This document shows, one piece after another, positions 1-13,053 of a stretch of 64,000 nucleotides of DNA. The notes beneath the pieces are model-generated. The model searched no databases, was not told where the DNA came from, and worked only from the letters and a program-made list of their open reading frames with translations. This stretch comes from Drosophila miranda (Eukaryota; Arthropoda; Insecta; Diptera; Drosophilidae). The translations under genes and the position numbers were made by a program. Position 1 is the first letter of the stretch; every line of letters begins with the position of its first letter. Location of the stretch: assembly GCF_003369915.1 (NCBI RefSeq), contig NC_046676.1, positions 19,760,001-19,824,000 on the forward strand. Direction: 5' to 3'.

Positions 1-1410
1 TCTCTGGTTGTTGTTCTTGTTATAGTTGTTTGATGCTCATTCGTCTGGCTCTGATTGATAACCACGTCGCTACACCTGCGCAGGCAGGCAGCGGTGCGGC
101 AACAGATGATAAAGAGGAGTACGAGGCACGCAGGTAGAGGAGGGGAGGAGGTGGGTTGAGAGAGAGGTCGGCAAAATGCGCGCCTTTTTTCATTCTCTCT
201 CTATCTCTCTCTTTTTCTCTCGCACAATTGGAACGCAAAAGTAATCAAAACACACGCGTGAAACAAAACGCACACCAGAACACGTCATTTCTGGCACTGG
301 TGTTGGCTGCGCTGCACATACATACACATATTTATATGTACGCATACATACAATTGCGTGTGTATTTAGCGAGCGGCGAATTCGATGCTGACGCACACTA
401 GAGAAGAAAACGGAACGGCCGAATTGCGGCGAATTGGTGTGGGGCGGGGAGGGAGGGTTGCACTCCAGGGTTTACTTCTGGCCCAATGGACAATTGTGTA
501 ACTGAAAATTGTTGCTTACCAAATGAAACCAGAAAACGAACAAACAAAACAAAACAACAGAGAAACCATAAGAATAATTATAATATAAAAATAACTCAAG
601 CGGTGGGGGTAGGGAGGGTTAACGATATATAATAATCAGAATCAAGGAAGTACGAATTATCGATTCAATCGATTGCTTTTGCCAGCCAGACTGCCACGAA
701 TGTTCCACCCCGCCAAACCCATTATTAATGGGAATTTTAATTATTATTAAGCGTCGCTGCATTTCCCACTAGCCCTACTCTCTCTTCGTCCCTTTCTAGC
801 ATGTACAGGTGCGTGCTTTCTCTGGTTTTTTGCATACACAAATATATACGCACACGGCTTACAAATACCAAATTATGAATGTTTACGAATGAAATGGAAA
901 CGAATACGACTTGTATAAATGTATGGTAAAAGAATTCTAACACAGCGCCGATTTCCTCGCATGACAACGCAGTTACATAAAGCGTACGAGTATATGTATC
1001 TACGTGCGTATGTATATCTCTTGTCGTTTCTTTTTGTATTCCCGTATACATACACGCCGTCGCCGAAAGCAGCGAGTGTGAGTGAGCGAGTGTAGTGTAT
1101 ATATGCACGCTCGCTTGCCTGCAAGTATGTACGTATGCATGTATGGCTGTACGTATTGCCCGAGTATATGTGGCGCTTGCTTTCTTGTTGTTGGGAGCCC
1201 AACACGATTCGCTGTAGGAAAGCAACACTGTTACGTGGGCGATGGCATGGTTAGGGGGTGGTGGGTGGCTGCGACTGGTCGAATTGGCTATTTAGCTAGC
1301 AGCCTGCACTAGCAAAAGCACTCGATTATCGGCAGGGGCGGGGGTAGTAGCAACTACTGCAGCAACTAATTTACGTATAGATACAGGAGCTAGGAGCTAG
1401 AGCTACTTAC
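1..1410. other. Intronic sequence of the unidentified minus-strand gene
   Basis: No convincing coding exon, RNA gene or mobile element is visible. The stretch contains AT-rich and CA/TA-rich low-complexity sequence, including repeated ATGTATGTA-like runs around 1000-1150. By position it should be the first intron of the gene whose first coding exon is at 1411-1539. Confidence 0.5.
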
Positions 1411-1539
1411 CGATTCCCCGCTGACGGTGTAGTTTATGTTGGGCGATATTTCCAGAACCGATTCGGCGGTGCGGCTGCCGTTGTCTGCGAAGCCCCAGGT
1501 GTAGCCGAAGGGCGGCTGTGGGTTCTGGGCGGCGCACAT
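1411..1539 (-). CDS. First coding exon of an unidentified minus-strand gene (partial)
   Basis: An ATG at 1539-1537 opens a 43-codon exon reading MCAAQNPQPPFGYTWG, continuing to ...NYTVSGES, and ends in phase 0 at a good donor (GTAAGT, read on the minus strand just left of 1411). Third positions are GC-rich, as in real Drosophila coding DNA. The rest of the gene must lie left of position 1, because no further coding exon is visible in 1-1410. The 5' end is probably near 2.1-2.2 kb, opposite the mRpS16 promoter. I have a weak recollection that the zinc-finger protein combgap begins similarly, but I cannot verify it and assign no symbol. No domain is recognisable in 43 residues. Confidence 0.6.
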
Positions 1540-2499
1540 TGTAAATGGAGCAAGTGAGGCAGATAGAGAAGAGTGGGAAGTGATGGTATGGTGGAGGGAG
1601 GGAGGCGAAAGAAAAAAAAGCGCAAAATTTCCAAACGCAAATGTAATTGCACTTCTCTGTTGCTGGTATTATATGTGGTATTAAATCACGTACAAAATAC
1701 TAGCCTCCTCTAGTAGTAGTAAGTGCAAACGGTAATGGTAATGGTGTTGGTATTGTGCAGAACAACACACAACAATTTAATTATTTTTCACTTGGGATCG
1801 CACTGCAACGAAAATTCGTCGTCGACGACGAGACGAGACGAGTACGGCGACGAACTATAGACCGAAAAGAAAGTCAAGTTGCTTTTGCTTTTGGGTTTGG
1901 GTTTGCTTCTGTGGCTGCGGGCGCCATTTTTTTCCGTTCTTGCGAACAAATTCACTTCGGTGGCGTGCCTTTCGGTCCAGGGCGCTAGGTCTCAGGCTGC
2001 GACTCGGTTCATTGATAAGGCGCACCGCACTTCTATGTGTGTGTTGGGTTGGTGTGTGGACGCGCCGTGTGCTGATGTGCAGTTTTTGCAATTAAATTTA
2101 TAAACAAAATAACGCACACTTTTTCCTCCAATATTATTTTCACAGACACAGACACACCACTGAGCATTCCTTAGTGTTCGTGCCTGTCGCCATCTTGCGT
2201 ACGGTGCCAGGGTTGTATTATCGGACTTATCGGTAAAATATATTCGCCTGACCCTCAGTTCTCTTCCCATGATCGGAAATAGTATTCCTCGATTTTGATA
2301 TTCGGTTGAATATTACCAGCTAGATAGAACTCTCAACCCTGAACACATAATTTTATCCGATTGATGAATCTGTTATCTACAGGATTAGCTAATTTTATGG
2401 TATCCTTTTTATTGGATAGTTTATAGAAAAAGGTTTAAACCAAAGAGGATGAAGCATAAAAGAGAGGAAAAATCCCACCACTGCTGGGGCTGTCGATAC

Positions 2500-2507
2500 T
2501 ATCGATT
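2500..2507. promoter_or_regulatory. DRE-like element upstream of mRpS16
   Basis: TATCGATT matches the Drosophila DRE core (WATCGATW) bound by DREF and BEAF-32. It lies about 100 bp upstream of the mRpS16 start codon and about 960 bp from the minus-strand exon at 1539. This fits a housekeeping promoter. A second near-match, TGTCGATA, lies just upstream. Confidence 0.55.
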
Positions 2508-2608
2508 ACTGCGCGCACAACTATCGCCCAGCCATCGCAATTACATCGCTGCAGCACAGCATAACCTTGCATTTGTTAAAAAGTTGAATTAAACATAAAT
2601 ATTTGAGG

Positions 2609-3082
2609 ATGTCTCTGTCGCCGGCTAGTGGCATCGGCCGCTTCTACAAGCACTCGGCCAAGATCATCCGCTTCGTGCGTCTGGGCTGCACTAACCGGCC
2701 CTTCTACCACATTGTCGTCATGGAGGTATGGATATTGTCCCAGGGATGTTGTAACAGAGGCGGCTAATAACACGAACAATTGTGCCCACAGCGCCGCAAG
2801 AACCAGCACCAGCCTGTGATCGAGCAGGTCGGCTCCTACGATCCCCTGCCCAACGACTTCAACGAGCGCCTGGTGGCGCTCAACACGGAACGCATCCGCT
2901 TCTGGCTCGGCAAGGGAGCTCACATCTCCGACCCGGCTGCGGAGCTGCTGGGCGTCGCCGGACTGCTGCCCATCCACCCACGCACCTACATGACTGCCTG
3001 GCGGAACCGTAGGAAGCTGGCCGAAGAGCAGGCGGAGGCAGCAGCAGCGGGCCAGGCCGAATCCGCTTCTGGGTCCGCATGA
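2609..3082 (+). CDS. mRpS16: Mitochondrial ribosomal protein S16 (bS16m)
   Basis: There are two coding exons, 2609-2725 and 2792-3082, joined in phase 0 (donor GTATGG, acceptor CCCACAG). They give a 135-residue protein starting MSLSPASGIGRF. It is the mitochondrial homologue of bacterial S16, a small-subunit protein involved in early 30S/28S assembly. The S16 core follows the start: IIRFVRLGCTNRPFYHIVVM at the exon junction, then the GSYDPLP and ERIRFWLGKGAHISDP segments. The C-terminal tail is Ala/Glu-rich and poorly conserved, as usual in insects. Length is normal for the family. The gene converges with ReepB. A polyadenylation signal AATAAA lies at 3099-3104, only 17 bases after the stop codon. 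Confidence 0.95.
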
Positions 3083-3098
3083 GCATTGTTAGATCAAT

Positions 3099-3104
3099 AA
3101 TAAA
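3099..3104 (+). terminator. Polyadenylation signal of mRpS16
   Basis: AATAAA lies 17 bases after the mRpS16 stop codon. On the opposite strand, TTTATT at 3209-3214 would serve the convergent ReepB gene, so the two 3' ends are about 100 bp apart. Confidence 0.7.
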
Positions 3105-3331
3105 ACCCTGTTTTCGATTTATGTATAACAAGCGAGATTTCTTCTTGGTTAACTACGTTAGCGACAGTCAAAACTGGATGCCTCAACAAAAAACGGATAG
3201 ATTTAAAATTTATTGGAAAACGTAACCAATTCGACGTGACCAAACCCTAATTGCGTGCTGTCTAAAAAAATCCTGCGTGCAGGCGGGAGTACCAAATGCA
3301 TGAAGAAGTGGTCGGCCGGCAGACCTTGTTC

Positions 3332-5407
<2,076 letters not shown>

Positions 5408-5907
5408 TTTTACTAAATTAAATTCCAATATTAAAAAACTCCGTACTCAGTTAAAATTATGCCGACTTGTGTCGATAAGCCGATGAAAAAACTGATCTTA
5501 ACACACTTAACCCCCTACATTTAAACAGGTGAAATCCTTGAGCTAAATTGCGAAAAAAATCCTTTTCCTTTTTCTTTCCTTAAAAAAAAGTTACCAAGAT
5601 ATATTTCGCCTGAGCTGCGCTAAAGTTCTTAAAGTTTCCTAATATTCGTGGAGAGTATTTTAATAACCACTGTCCGACAGTGGTGGGGTTTTTCGACTCT
5701 TCAGTTTTATGCTTTGACATCTTTTGCTTAAAGCTTTTGTATAAACTGTCCAATAAAACGGATTTCTTAAAGGTAGCCAATCTATAGACAATTTATTCAT
5801 CTAACGGATAAAATTATGAGTTTAGTGCGGAATGTACTATCTAGCTAGTAATAATAAACCGAATATCAAAATCAAGAAATACATATATGGATTGTACAAA
5901 TAATTCA

Positions 5908-5960
5908 TCAGTATATTTACGGTATATTTTGGTACTGAGCCGTATTTTCGGTATATTTCT
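5908..5960. promoter_or_regulatory. Cluster of Motif-6-type GGTATATTT elements
   Basis: Three or four copies of GTATATTT or GGTATATTTT occur within about 50 bp (around 5911, 5921, 5942 and 5951). They match Drosophila core-promoter Motif 6 (KTYRGTATWTTT), which is typical of TATA-less housekeeping promoters. The cluster sits between ReepB (minus, start at 5407) and the Tudor gene (plus, start at 6106), so it probably served the Tudor gene or both. Confidence 0.5.
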
Positions 5961-6105
5961 GATAGTTTACAGTATTTGGCGCTAAATGCCGCTCGAAAGC
6001 TATGCCGGTTAAACTACGGTTTAATTGAATTAAATTGTGCTTAAACCGATTGGAAAGTAATGGATTTGAATGATATTTGTACTGTGAAGCAGCTGCTCGA
6101 TAAAA

Positions 6106-6899
6106 ATGTCGAAGGTAGCTAAAAGGGATCGAGCACTTATTGGTCTGCACGATGTCTTGCTAAGTAGCATGAGAAGTTTCAATTGCGTAAGCAATTTCTA
6201 CGATCCGGAACTCAACGGCTGCTTCAAGGGTAAGTCTGTGCATAGAAAACAATCAAACCTCTAAGAAAAGTCTTGACACAATTCATGTTTCCCCTTGGGC
6301 AGACACTGTCGTTTGCTGCATGAGCACTTTGCACCTCAGGGCGCCACCAAGGGCAGAGACCGTGTTTGATACTCCGCTCTTACGAGAACTAGGAAGCATG
6401 GTGAAAATACTGATAACCTATGTGAGTAGTACCATGCCCAATTTGTGGATGGCTCTCCTCCTCTGGTATGGACCAAGAATGATGTCCAGTTCAAACAAAA
6501 AGCGCATATGTTGGACATTGTCTTGGCTCGCTACAACGATAGCTGCTATTATCGCGCCCAGATCATCGAGGAATCAGACCGGTACTACAAGATCTTATAT
6601 GTAGACTACGGCAATACAGAGTTTGTGCCCCTAAATGCGGAGATATAGGCAGTCTTCGGCCATATCGCTCCGTTAGCTGCTACATAGATGGCATCGTACA
6701 AAAAAATTTCTCCCCAAAAACGGCCGCCGAGAGCTTGGAGTATCTCAAGAGCAAAATACTCAACGAGGAGCAAGACGTAGTGCTGGCCAGTCGTCTGCAC
6801 GATAGCTTTACGATTCGATTCCTTGGCGACAATGCCGATCTGCCCGAAAATCTAATGAAGTGCGGCTATGCACAGCCCGATGGTCCTAGAACCATATGA
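6106..6899 (+). pseudogene. Single Tudor-domain gene with frame breaks
   Basis: Exon 1 (6106-6229, MSKVAKRDRALIGLHDVL...) splices in frame to an exon starting at 6303. The reading then encodes an extended Tudor domain: VKILITYVSS, FVDGSPPLVW, YNDSCYYRAQIIEESDRYY and ILYVDYGNTEFVPL. This is followed by a staphylococcal-nuclease-like half, with ESLEYLKSKI, then DSFTIRFLGDNADLPEN and KCGYAQPDG. The parts are in different frames. A 1-bp loss is implied between 6420 and 6440. A second shift falls just after an in-frame TAG at 6646-6648. A third possible shift near 6885-6895 separates a TGA at 6897 from a tail EPYDFDLDQ ending at 6918. Tudor domains bind dimethyl-arginine and act mainly in piRNA and germline pathways. 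I do not recognise the specific gene. It is either a young pseudogene or a gene damaged by assembly indels. Confidence 0.65.
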
Positions 6900-6918
6900 T
6901 TTTGATCTTGATCAGTAA

Positions 6919-7900
6919 ACGGATTTCCTTGTCTTCTCATACAAAGTATAACATAGCCATTCAAATAACATTTCTATGGTCCTTAAGGGAAGCACAGCGG
7001 AAGGACGGTGCTGGAGATCGATTTATCATTGATTACTTAGCGTATAATTTTCGTATAAAACTTGTAAGCAAACATGGATAACTACATACTATAAATTGGG
7101 AAAGACGGACGTGCTTTCTGGCGTAGTATTGCGTATCCTTTTTTAGCTTTTTTTTTAGTTCCATATCCGTACAAAATAAACAATATATACATATGTATAT
7201 GTCCCCGAGTATATTACTAATTTCTCTCACACGTCAAGTCGCTTGATTAATGTTCTTCTTGGAACTCGCCCAATTGCACAACACAAAGCAAAGGCCTCAA
7301 AATTAAAACAATAGTGATAATTGCCTCTAATGTGGAAGCACAAAATAATCAAAGGACACCGAGCTATTGTCGTGTTAATTCAATTGGAATGTTTCGGCAA
7401 AAAGGGTAATAGCTGAAGGCCCAAAGGTCACGACTCTCAGAGCAGGAATAAGCTTCGTAATGCACTGTGAATTGCAAGCTGGACCCGCCTTGAAGGCAAT
7501 TGACAGTGCTGTGTTGTATTGGCTCTGAGATTCTGGCAGATCTGCTGCCCAGTCCTTGTAGCACAAATTTCAAACAAATCCATTTTGCCGCGCAGCTCTA
7601 TCGACTATCCATAATCGATAGTATTTATAGCATATATACTATTTCTGATCATGGGAAGAGAACGTGTCGATCAGTGCGTATTAAAATACACTCTACGAAT
7701 CTGATAAAACGTGAAAAATTTAACGCGTAAAAAATAATGTGATTTTTATTGCAAGTAAAAAGGATGGACAGGATTGACACACAAGCACACTTAAAAACAC
7801 TAAATTTGTCCGGTTTAACTCAAGTTGTTCACCTGTTTAAATAGAGCGGGGGTTAAGTGGGCTAAGTTCGTTTTTTTCATTGGCATGTTTATGGAATATC
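6919..7900. other. Intergenic region between the Tudor gene and the RanBPM promoter
   Basis: No coding sequence is recognised. The stretch is AT-rich. A DRE-like AATCGATA lies at 7613-7620 and a facing TATCGA about 20 bp upstream, which together form an inverted arrangement. This may mark a promoter or insulator (DREF/BEAF-32) site. Confidence 0.4.
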
Positions 7901-7910
7901 TTGAATATGA

Positions 7911-7958
7911 GACGGTATATTTCGGTATATTTTATCGATAAAATCTGCGGTCACACTG
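7911..7958 (+). promoter_or_regulatory. Composite Motif 6 / DRE / Motif 1 core promoter of RanBPM
   Basis: Within 48 bp there are two GGTATATTT (Motif 6) copies, a perfect DRE TATCGATA at 7933-7940, and Motif 1 CGGTCACACTG at 7948-7958. Motif 1 (bound by M1BP) normally lies at or just downstream of the start site. I therefore place RanBPM transcription start near 7950-7970, with a 5' UTR intron removed before the ATG at 8885. The acceptor is probably at 8793. Confidence 0.75.
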
Positions 7959-7965
7959 ATTCACT

Positions 7966-8884
7966 CGAAGCTGAAATCAAAATTAAAAAATAATTTAAAA
8001 AGTGCGTATCCACTGCTAGAAAGGTAACTAACTATTCGTGAACATTAATTGAAACATTCGGGCCAATGGCATTGAATGCAATTCAGACAAATCCATCAGC
8101 AAATTCACAATAATTCATTGCCCCAGCAAAATTTTCTTCTCCATTTGTACGTGTATTTGTGTGGACAGTGACTCGTTGGTTAGAGGGAAAACAAAGAAAA
8201 CGTCGAAAAGAACGACGTAAAAACGCATTGCAAAATCATTTTATTCCGTTTAAATGTTGTTAATCTAACGCTGCTGCAGAGCAGGAAAAGTAAATTAATT
8301 TTTATTGTATTGATTTTTTGCCTTGGCTGCAATTCTCGTGCATGTAGATGTTGTTGTTGCTGTTGCTCTAGTTGTTGTTCCTTTTTGTCGTTGTTGTTCA
8401 TGTTATTGGTGCTGCAGCTGCGCGTCGAACCTGTAAATGTTGTTGTTGTTTGGTTGGAGATGCAATAATTGTTGCTGTTATTTTGGGTCAGAGCTGCGTC
8501 GCAGCAGTGAAGCAAAGTGAAGAGAAGAGACAGGAGCGAGCGAGAGAGCGAGCGGGCCAAAGCCAAAGTGTGCAATGATGAAAGAGAACCTGCGAGCGAG
8601 GGAGACGGACGGAGTAACGGACAAAGGACACTGCAATTTGAGGTTGATGTATGCTGCCTGCCTGCCTGTCAGCCCTTCCTCCCACCATGCCTACCCCCCA
8701 CCGTATACACACAGCATCCTCTCACAGCACACGCAGAAACAGAAAGAAAGAAAAGCCATCCGCACTCAAAATGATTTTCGTTCGTGTTCGCAGCGTTCTC
8801 TTCTAACTGTGCTTCTTCCCCGTGCCGTGCCCTGCCACAAGTACCTCTCAAGTACCGCGCGTTCAGTAGATCGTTGAGTCGACA
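7966..8884 (+). other. RanBPM: RanBPM 5' UTR and first intron
   Basis: The stretch lies between the predicted start site and the initiator ATG. A donor-like AG|GTAACT occurs near 8022 and an acceptor TTCGCAG ends at 8793. A TTG/CAA trinucleotide-rich tract spans about 8340-8500. No coding exon is seen. Confidence 0.5.
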
Positions 8885-11800
8885 ATGGACAACGACCACT
8901 ACGACCATCCAAACTTTTCCTCGGACAGCAGCAGCACGAGCAGTGGGAGCAGCAGGAACGCAGTAGCAGCCGCAGCAGCCGCAGCAGCCGCACCAGTAGC
9001 AGCAGCGGTAGAAACAACAGCAGCAACGGCAACCACAGTCGGGGGCTCCCATGAGCCCATGAGTGAATCTTCCTCTCCTTCCTCCTCCTCGTCCGTCCCC
9101 CATCCCCAGTCATTCAGTGCAGCCATTTTATTCAACATTGATACAGAAGAAGATGAAGACGAAGGTCACGACCATTCATCGCATGATCATCACTCTCCTA
9201 CTCCTCCTTTTCACCAGACTGCACCGCAACCCGCATTAGAGCCACTACTGGAGCCAGAGCCCGAGCAGCAGCAGCAGCATCCAGAAATAGAAATAGAGCC
9301 AGAGCAGCAGCAGCCACTACTGGAGGACGGGGACTCCGATTCGGAGCGAGAGCGAAGTCCACAACAGCAGCAGCAGCAGCAGCAGCCTGTGGGCATAGTC
9401 GCCAACGCGATTGCGGATACCATTGACGCCGGTGCCATTCCCAACGAAGCCGTGGAGCGCATCGACGATTTCGAGGACGACGACGACGACCTCGACGAGG
9501 GCGACGACGCTGTCTCCGCTCCCCGCGATATCGACGACCAGGCCCCCTCGACATCCGCTGGCAGCCAGCGGCTGAGCTCGGTGGCCGTCCTGCCGACCCA
9601 CTCTTCTGCCGCTATCACCGCTGGCCAGAGTGCGAGCCGTGCCTCCCTGAACCAACAGTTGGGTACCCCGCCCTCTGCCCCCGGTACTCCAGCCGACGAC
9701 GCCTTCGACGATCAGGAAAACGACAACAATAACAACAACGCGGCCGCAGCGAGACGCACTCGTCATTTTTACAGCAACAACGGGAGCCGCTTCACCAACG
9801 ACATGTTCCCCGGCAACTGCCCCCAGAAGAACTCGAATCAGAGCTCGCCCCGCTCCGGCAGAGGACGTCACCCGCCTACACAGCAGGGCGTGGATCCGCT
9901 TCGTCTACTCTATCCCAATGTGAACGAGACCGAGACTCCGTTGCCGCGCTGCTGGAGTCCTCATGACAAATGTCTGTCGATAGGACTGTCGCAGAACAAT
10001 CTGCGCGTTACCTACAAAGGTGAGTGCTACCCGACCCACTGATCCCACTCGCACGTGAGAAATCTGTCAGAGGACATCGTCCTGTAATATGTAAAATTTG
10101 TCGCACCCAAGGAGTAGAGGAGTGAAACGACACCCAATGCACTTTGATGGCCATTTGATGTGCCTGCAGTCGTCCCGCTCTTCCGCACCAGCTGTGCTGT
10201 AGCTTTTGTTTTTCAGCATTCACTTCTCCCACGCTCATTCGCGTGACTGTGCAACAGCCAGTGTTGTGCTGTTAACGCAGAATGTTGATTAACAGAACAG
10301 CTGACCGAGTTGCGTGCAAAGTTGTATAGGTGGCGCTACTGCGTCAAACAGAGATGGAAAATGAATGTGTTGTAAATTGTAGATTTTATAAGCGAAACCT
10401 TTCCCGTTGCAGGCGTGGGCAAACAGCACAGTGATGCCGCCTCCGTGCGAACCGCCTACCCCATCCCATCCTCCTGTGGGTTGTACTACTTCGAGGTGCG
10501 CATCATCTCGAAGGGCCGCAACGGCTATATGGGCATCGGCCTGACTGCCCAGCAGTTCCGCATGAACCGCTTGCCAGGTATGTGTCCACAGGGTTAGTTA
10601 GGGGCAATCCCTCGTACTTCCTAATGAACGCACCCCCCTTAACCCAAGTAGGATGGGACAAACAGTCGTACGGTTACCATGGCGACGACGGCAATTCGTT
10701 TAGCTCCTCGGGCAACGGCCAGACCTACGGACCGACCTTCACCACCGGCGACGTGATCGGCTGCTGCGTGAACTTCGTGAACAACACTTGCTTCTACACA
10801 AAGAACGGCGTGGACCTCGGCATCGCATTTAGGGACTTGCCGGTTGGTAGTCGACGACCCGTCCACCCGCTCCTGCCAAGGCTAACCTCCATTCAACCGT
10901 ATTTCCACAGACAAAACTCTATCCGACAGTGGGTCTGCAGACGCCCGGTGAGGAGGTCGATGCCAACTTTGGCCAGGAGCCGTTCAAATTCGACAGAATC
11001 CTCGACATGATGAAGGAGATGCGCGCGAATGTTCTGCGCAAGATCGACAGATACCCACATCTGCTGGAAAAGCCGGAGAACCTAATGAATCGGTGGGTGG
11101 TGCAGCAGAACACTCAAGTTTCAAGCATTAATCGTATTGCACCTTTATTGGCAGGCTGGTCTCCACCTATCTGGTGCACAACGGCTACAGCAAGACGGCC
11201 GAGGCCTTCAACGGCTACACGAATCTGCCATTCGAAGAGGACTTGGCCTCCATCAAGACGCGACAAAGTTAGTAGTGGAGTTCCTTTGAAGCACCGGGGG
11301 GAAACTAATTGTTTCCATCTTCCATATTTCCAGAGATCATTGAGCTCATACAGACCGGCAAAATGAGCCAGGCCATTGAGCACACGCTGCGCTCGTATCC
11401 CGGCCTGCTCGAGGCCAACAAGAATTTGTGGTTCTCTCTGAAGTGTCGTCAGTTTATCGAAATGATCAACGGAGCTGACATCGAGGTGAGTCGAAGACCT
11501 GAGTGGTTAAAGGCATCAACGTCACATTGTCCTTTGTCTTTGTACCCAACAGCCGGGCAACAATAAAGTCACAGCCACGACGCAGACCATGCCCACAAAT
11601 CAGACCTCTGTGATACAGTCAACCAAGGCGTTCAAGCACAGCAAGGGGGGCAGCAGCCACAGCCACAGCAACAGCCAGAGCAACCAGCCAACACAACAGA
11701 ACAACACTGCGATTCCAGCTGTGATAAAACTAGAGGGCGGCGAAAAGCAAGATCTGAAAAAGTTCGTAAACTAAAGTGTTTGGCGGAGTTTTTATTGAAG

Positions 11801-12603
11801 AGCTTTTCTCACCTTTTGCAGCATGGTCATGGACGACAACTCCAACAAGTGCGCGGAGCACGACACCAACAGCATGGATGTGGAGATGGAACCGTGCCAG
11901 AGCCACTCTAACGGCAGCGGCGACTCCTGCTCCAATGGCAATGCCAATGCCGACACCAGTGCCAGTGGAGTGCGCCACTCTTTAGATGCCATCGACGAGG
12001 AAATGGGTATAGAAATAGAAAAATCAGAAACCAGAAAGAGAATCAAGCTAATCAAGGTTGCCCAAACGCACCCAGATGTAGACGTTTCACCGTCATCTCG
12101 CAGCTCTGGTCGTGTCATCGAGAAGATACTCGAGTTTGGCAAGGAGCTGTCCAGCATGGGCCAGCAGCTGGAAAAGGATAACCTCATGACCGAGGAGGAG
12201 CGTCAAATGTTGGAGGTAAATCCCCCTATTATTAAAAGCCGCCTTCGCGCTTCCACTCTACACCGATTTCGATTTTATTTCGCAGGATGCATTTAGCTTG
12301 ATTGCCTACTCAAACCCCTGGTCCAGTCCGCTCGGCTGGCTCTTGTGCCCCTCGCGACGTGAAAACGTCTCCACCACGCTCAATTCGGCCATATTGGGTA
12401 AGTCCTTTGGCACCAGTCGTTTCCCCACTGCAATCTTACGCTCTGCTGTGTGGCTTTCGCTTGCAGAGTCCCTTAACTTTGAGAAACTTCCCGCGCTGGA
12501 AATCCTGGTGGCTCATGCATCCGAGCTAATCAAGGTGATCGGGCAGCACTCGCTGGGCGAAGATGCTTTCATTACCATCGACGATGTGTTCCCGCAAAAT
12601 TGA
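8885..12603 (+). CDS. RanBPM: Ran-binding protein M (CTLH E3 ligase scaffold)
   Basis: Ten coding exons: 8885-10019, 10413-10577, 10652-10842, 10911-11092, 11155-11267, 11334-11485, 11553-11761, 11822-12215, 12286-12397 and 12467-12603. All phases agree, giving 929 residues to TGA at 12601. The first about 350 residues are low-complexity and disordered, with Ala, Gln and acidic runs. A SPRY domain follows (about 355-500; [20 protein letters not shown], then [11 protein letters not shown]). LisH comes next (about 558-590; [18 protein letters not shown]), then CTLH (about 595-650) and a C-terminal CRA region. RanBPM/RanBP9 is the scaffold of the CTLH/GID ubiquitin ligase; in flies it acts in the germline niche and nervous system. 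The frame stays open across the donor at 11762 to a TAA at 11772-11774, so intron retention would give a roughly 719-residue form. See the separate entry for the extension after the stop. Confidence 0.93.
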
Positions 12604-13053
12604 CCCAGTTCGCCGACGCTGCTGAAGATGTTCGAGACCACGCTGACCCTGCCGCGCACCAGCGTGCTGACCGAACCGCTGGGCAGCGTAGTACCCTCCA
12701 CATCGACCGCGGCGGTGGCTGTCCAGACGACCAAGCGTCGCCGGCGTCGTCGCAACAAGAGGCGACGCAAGTCCTCGCTCTCCGGCATCACCGAAGCGTC
12801 CTCATCCCGCACCTACGATCCTGTCATGACGGGCAGCAGCAGCAGCAGCATGCGTAGTACGGGTGGGGGGGGCCCGGGTGCATTGCGTCGTGGTCGTTAT
12901 CGCGGGGTCAGCTCATCCTCAACATCAGCAGCAGCGGCGGCGGCGGCAGCGGCAGCAGCGTCTGCGGCGGCATCAGCAGCCGCATCCATGAGTGGCGGAA
13001 GCAGTCCTTCGATGTATATGGATCCGCAGGACTACTTCGAGACGCTCGACTAG
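12604..13053 (+). CDS. RanBPM: Possible readthrough extension of RanBPM
   Basis: After the TGA at 12601-12603 the same frame stays open for 149 sense codons to TAG at 13051-13053. The stop is followed by C (TGA-C), the leaky context typical of fly readthrough genes. The DNA looks coding: GC-rich third positions and synonymous-type variation in Ala/Ser runs. The predicted peptide has a basic cluster (TTKRRRRRRNKRRRKSS) resembling a nuclear-localisation signal. Long Ser and Ala tracts follow, and the end is MDPQDYFETLD. If translated, RanBPM would be about 1079 residues. Alternatives are a lineage-specific nonsense change, a sequencing error, or splicing that skips the TGA exon end. Confidence 0.55.
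   Translation, partial: PSSPTLLKMFETTLTLPRTSVLTEPLGSVVPSTSTAAVAVQTTKRRRRRRNKRRRKSSLSGITEASSSRTYDPVMTGSSSSSMRSTGGGGPGALRRGRYRGVSSSSTSAAAAAAAAAAASAAASAAASMSGGSSPSMYMDPQDYFETLD

Noticed and set aside
5580-5780. 66-codon minus-strand frame (MATFKKSVLLDSLYKSFKQK...)
   Set aside because: It is not low-complexity and is conceivable as a small gene, but it has no recognised family, no promoter evidence and ends in a homopolymer. Left unannotated pending conservation data.
8180-8575. 131-codon minus-strand frame with a signal-peptide-like start
   Set aside because: It is made of CAA/TTG repeat sequence in the RanBPM leader region, with no recognisable fold or splice context.
9211-9871. Long minus-strand open frames rich in Ser, Cys and Val
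   Set aside because: These are shadows of the Gln/Ala/Asp-rich N-terminal exon of RanBPM.
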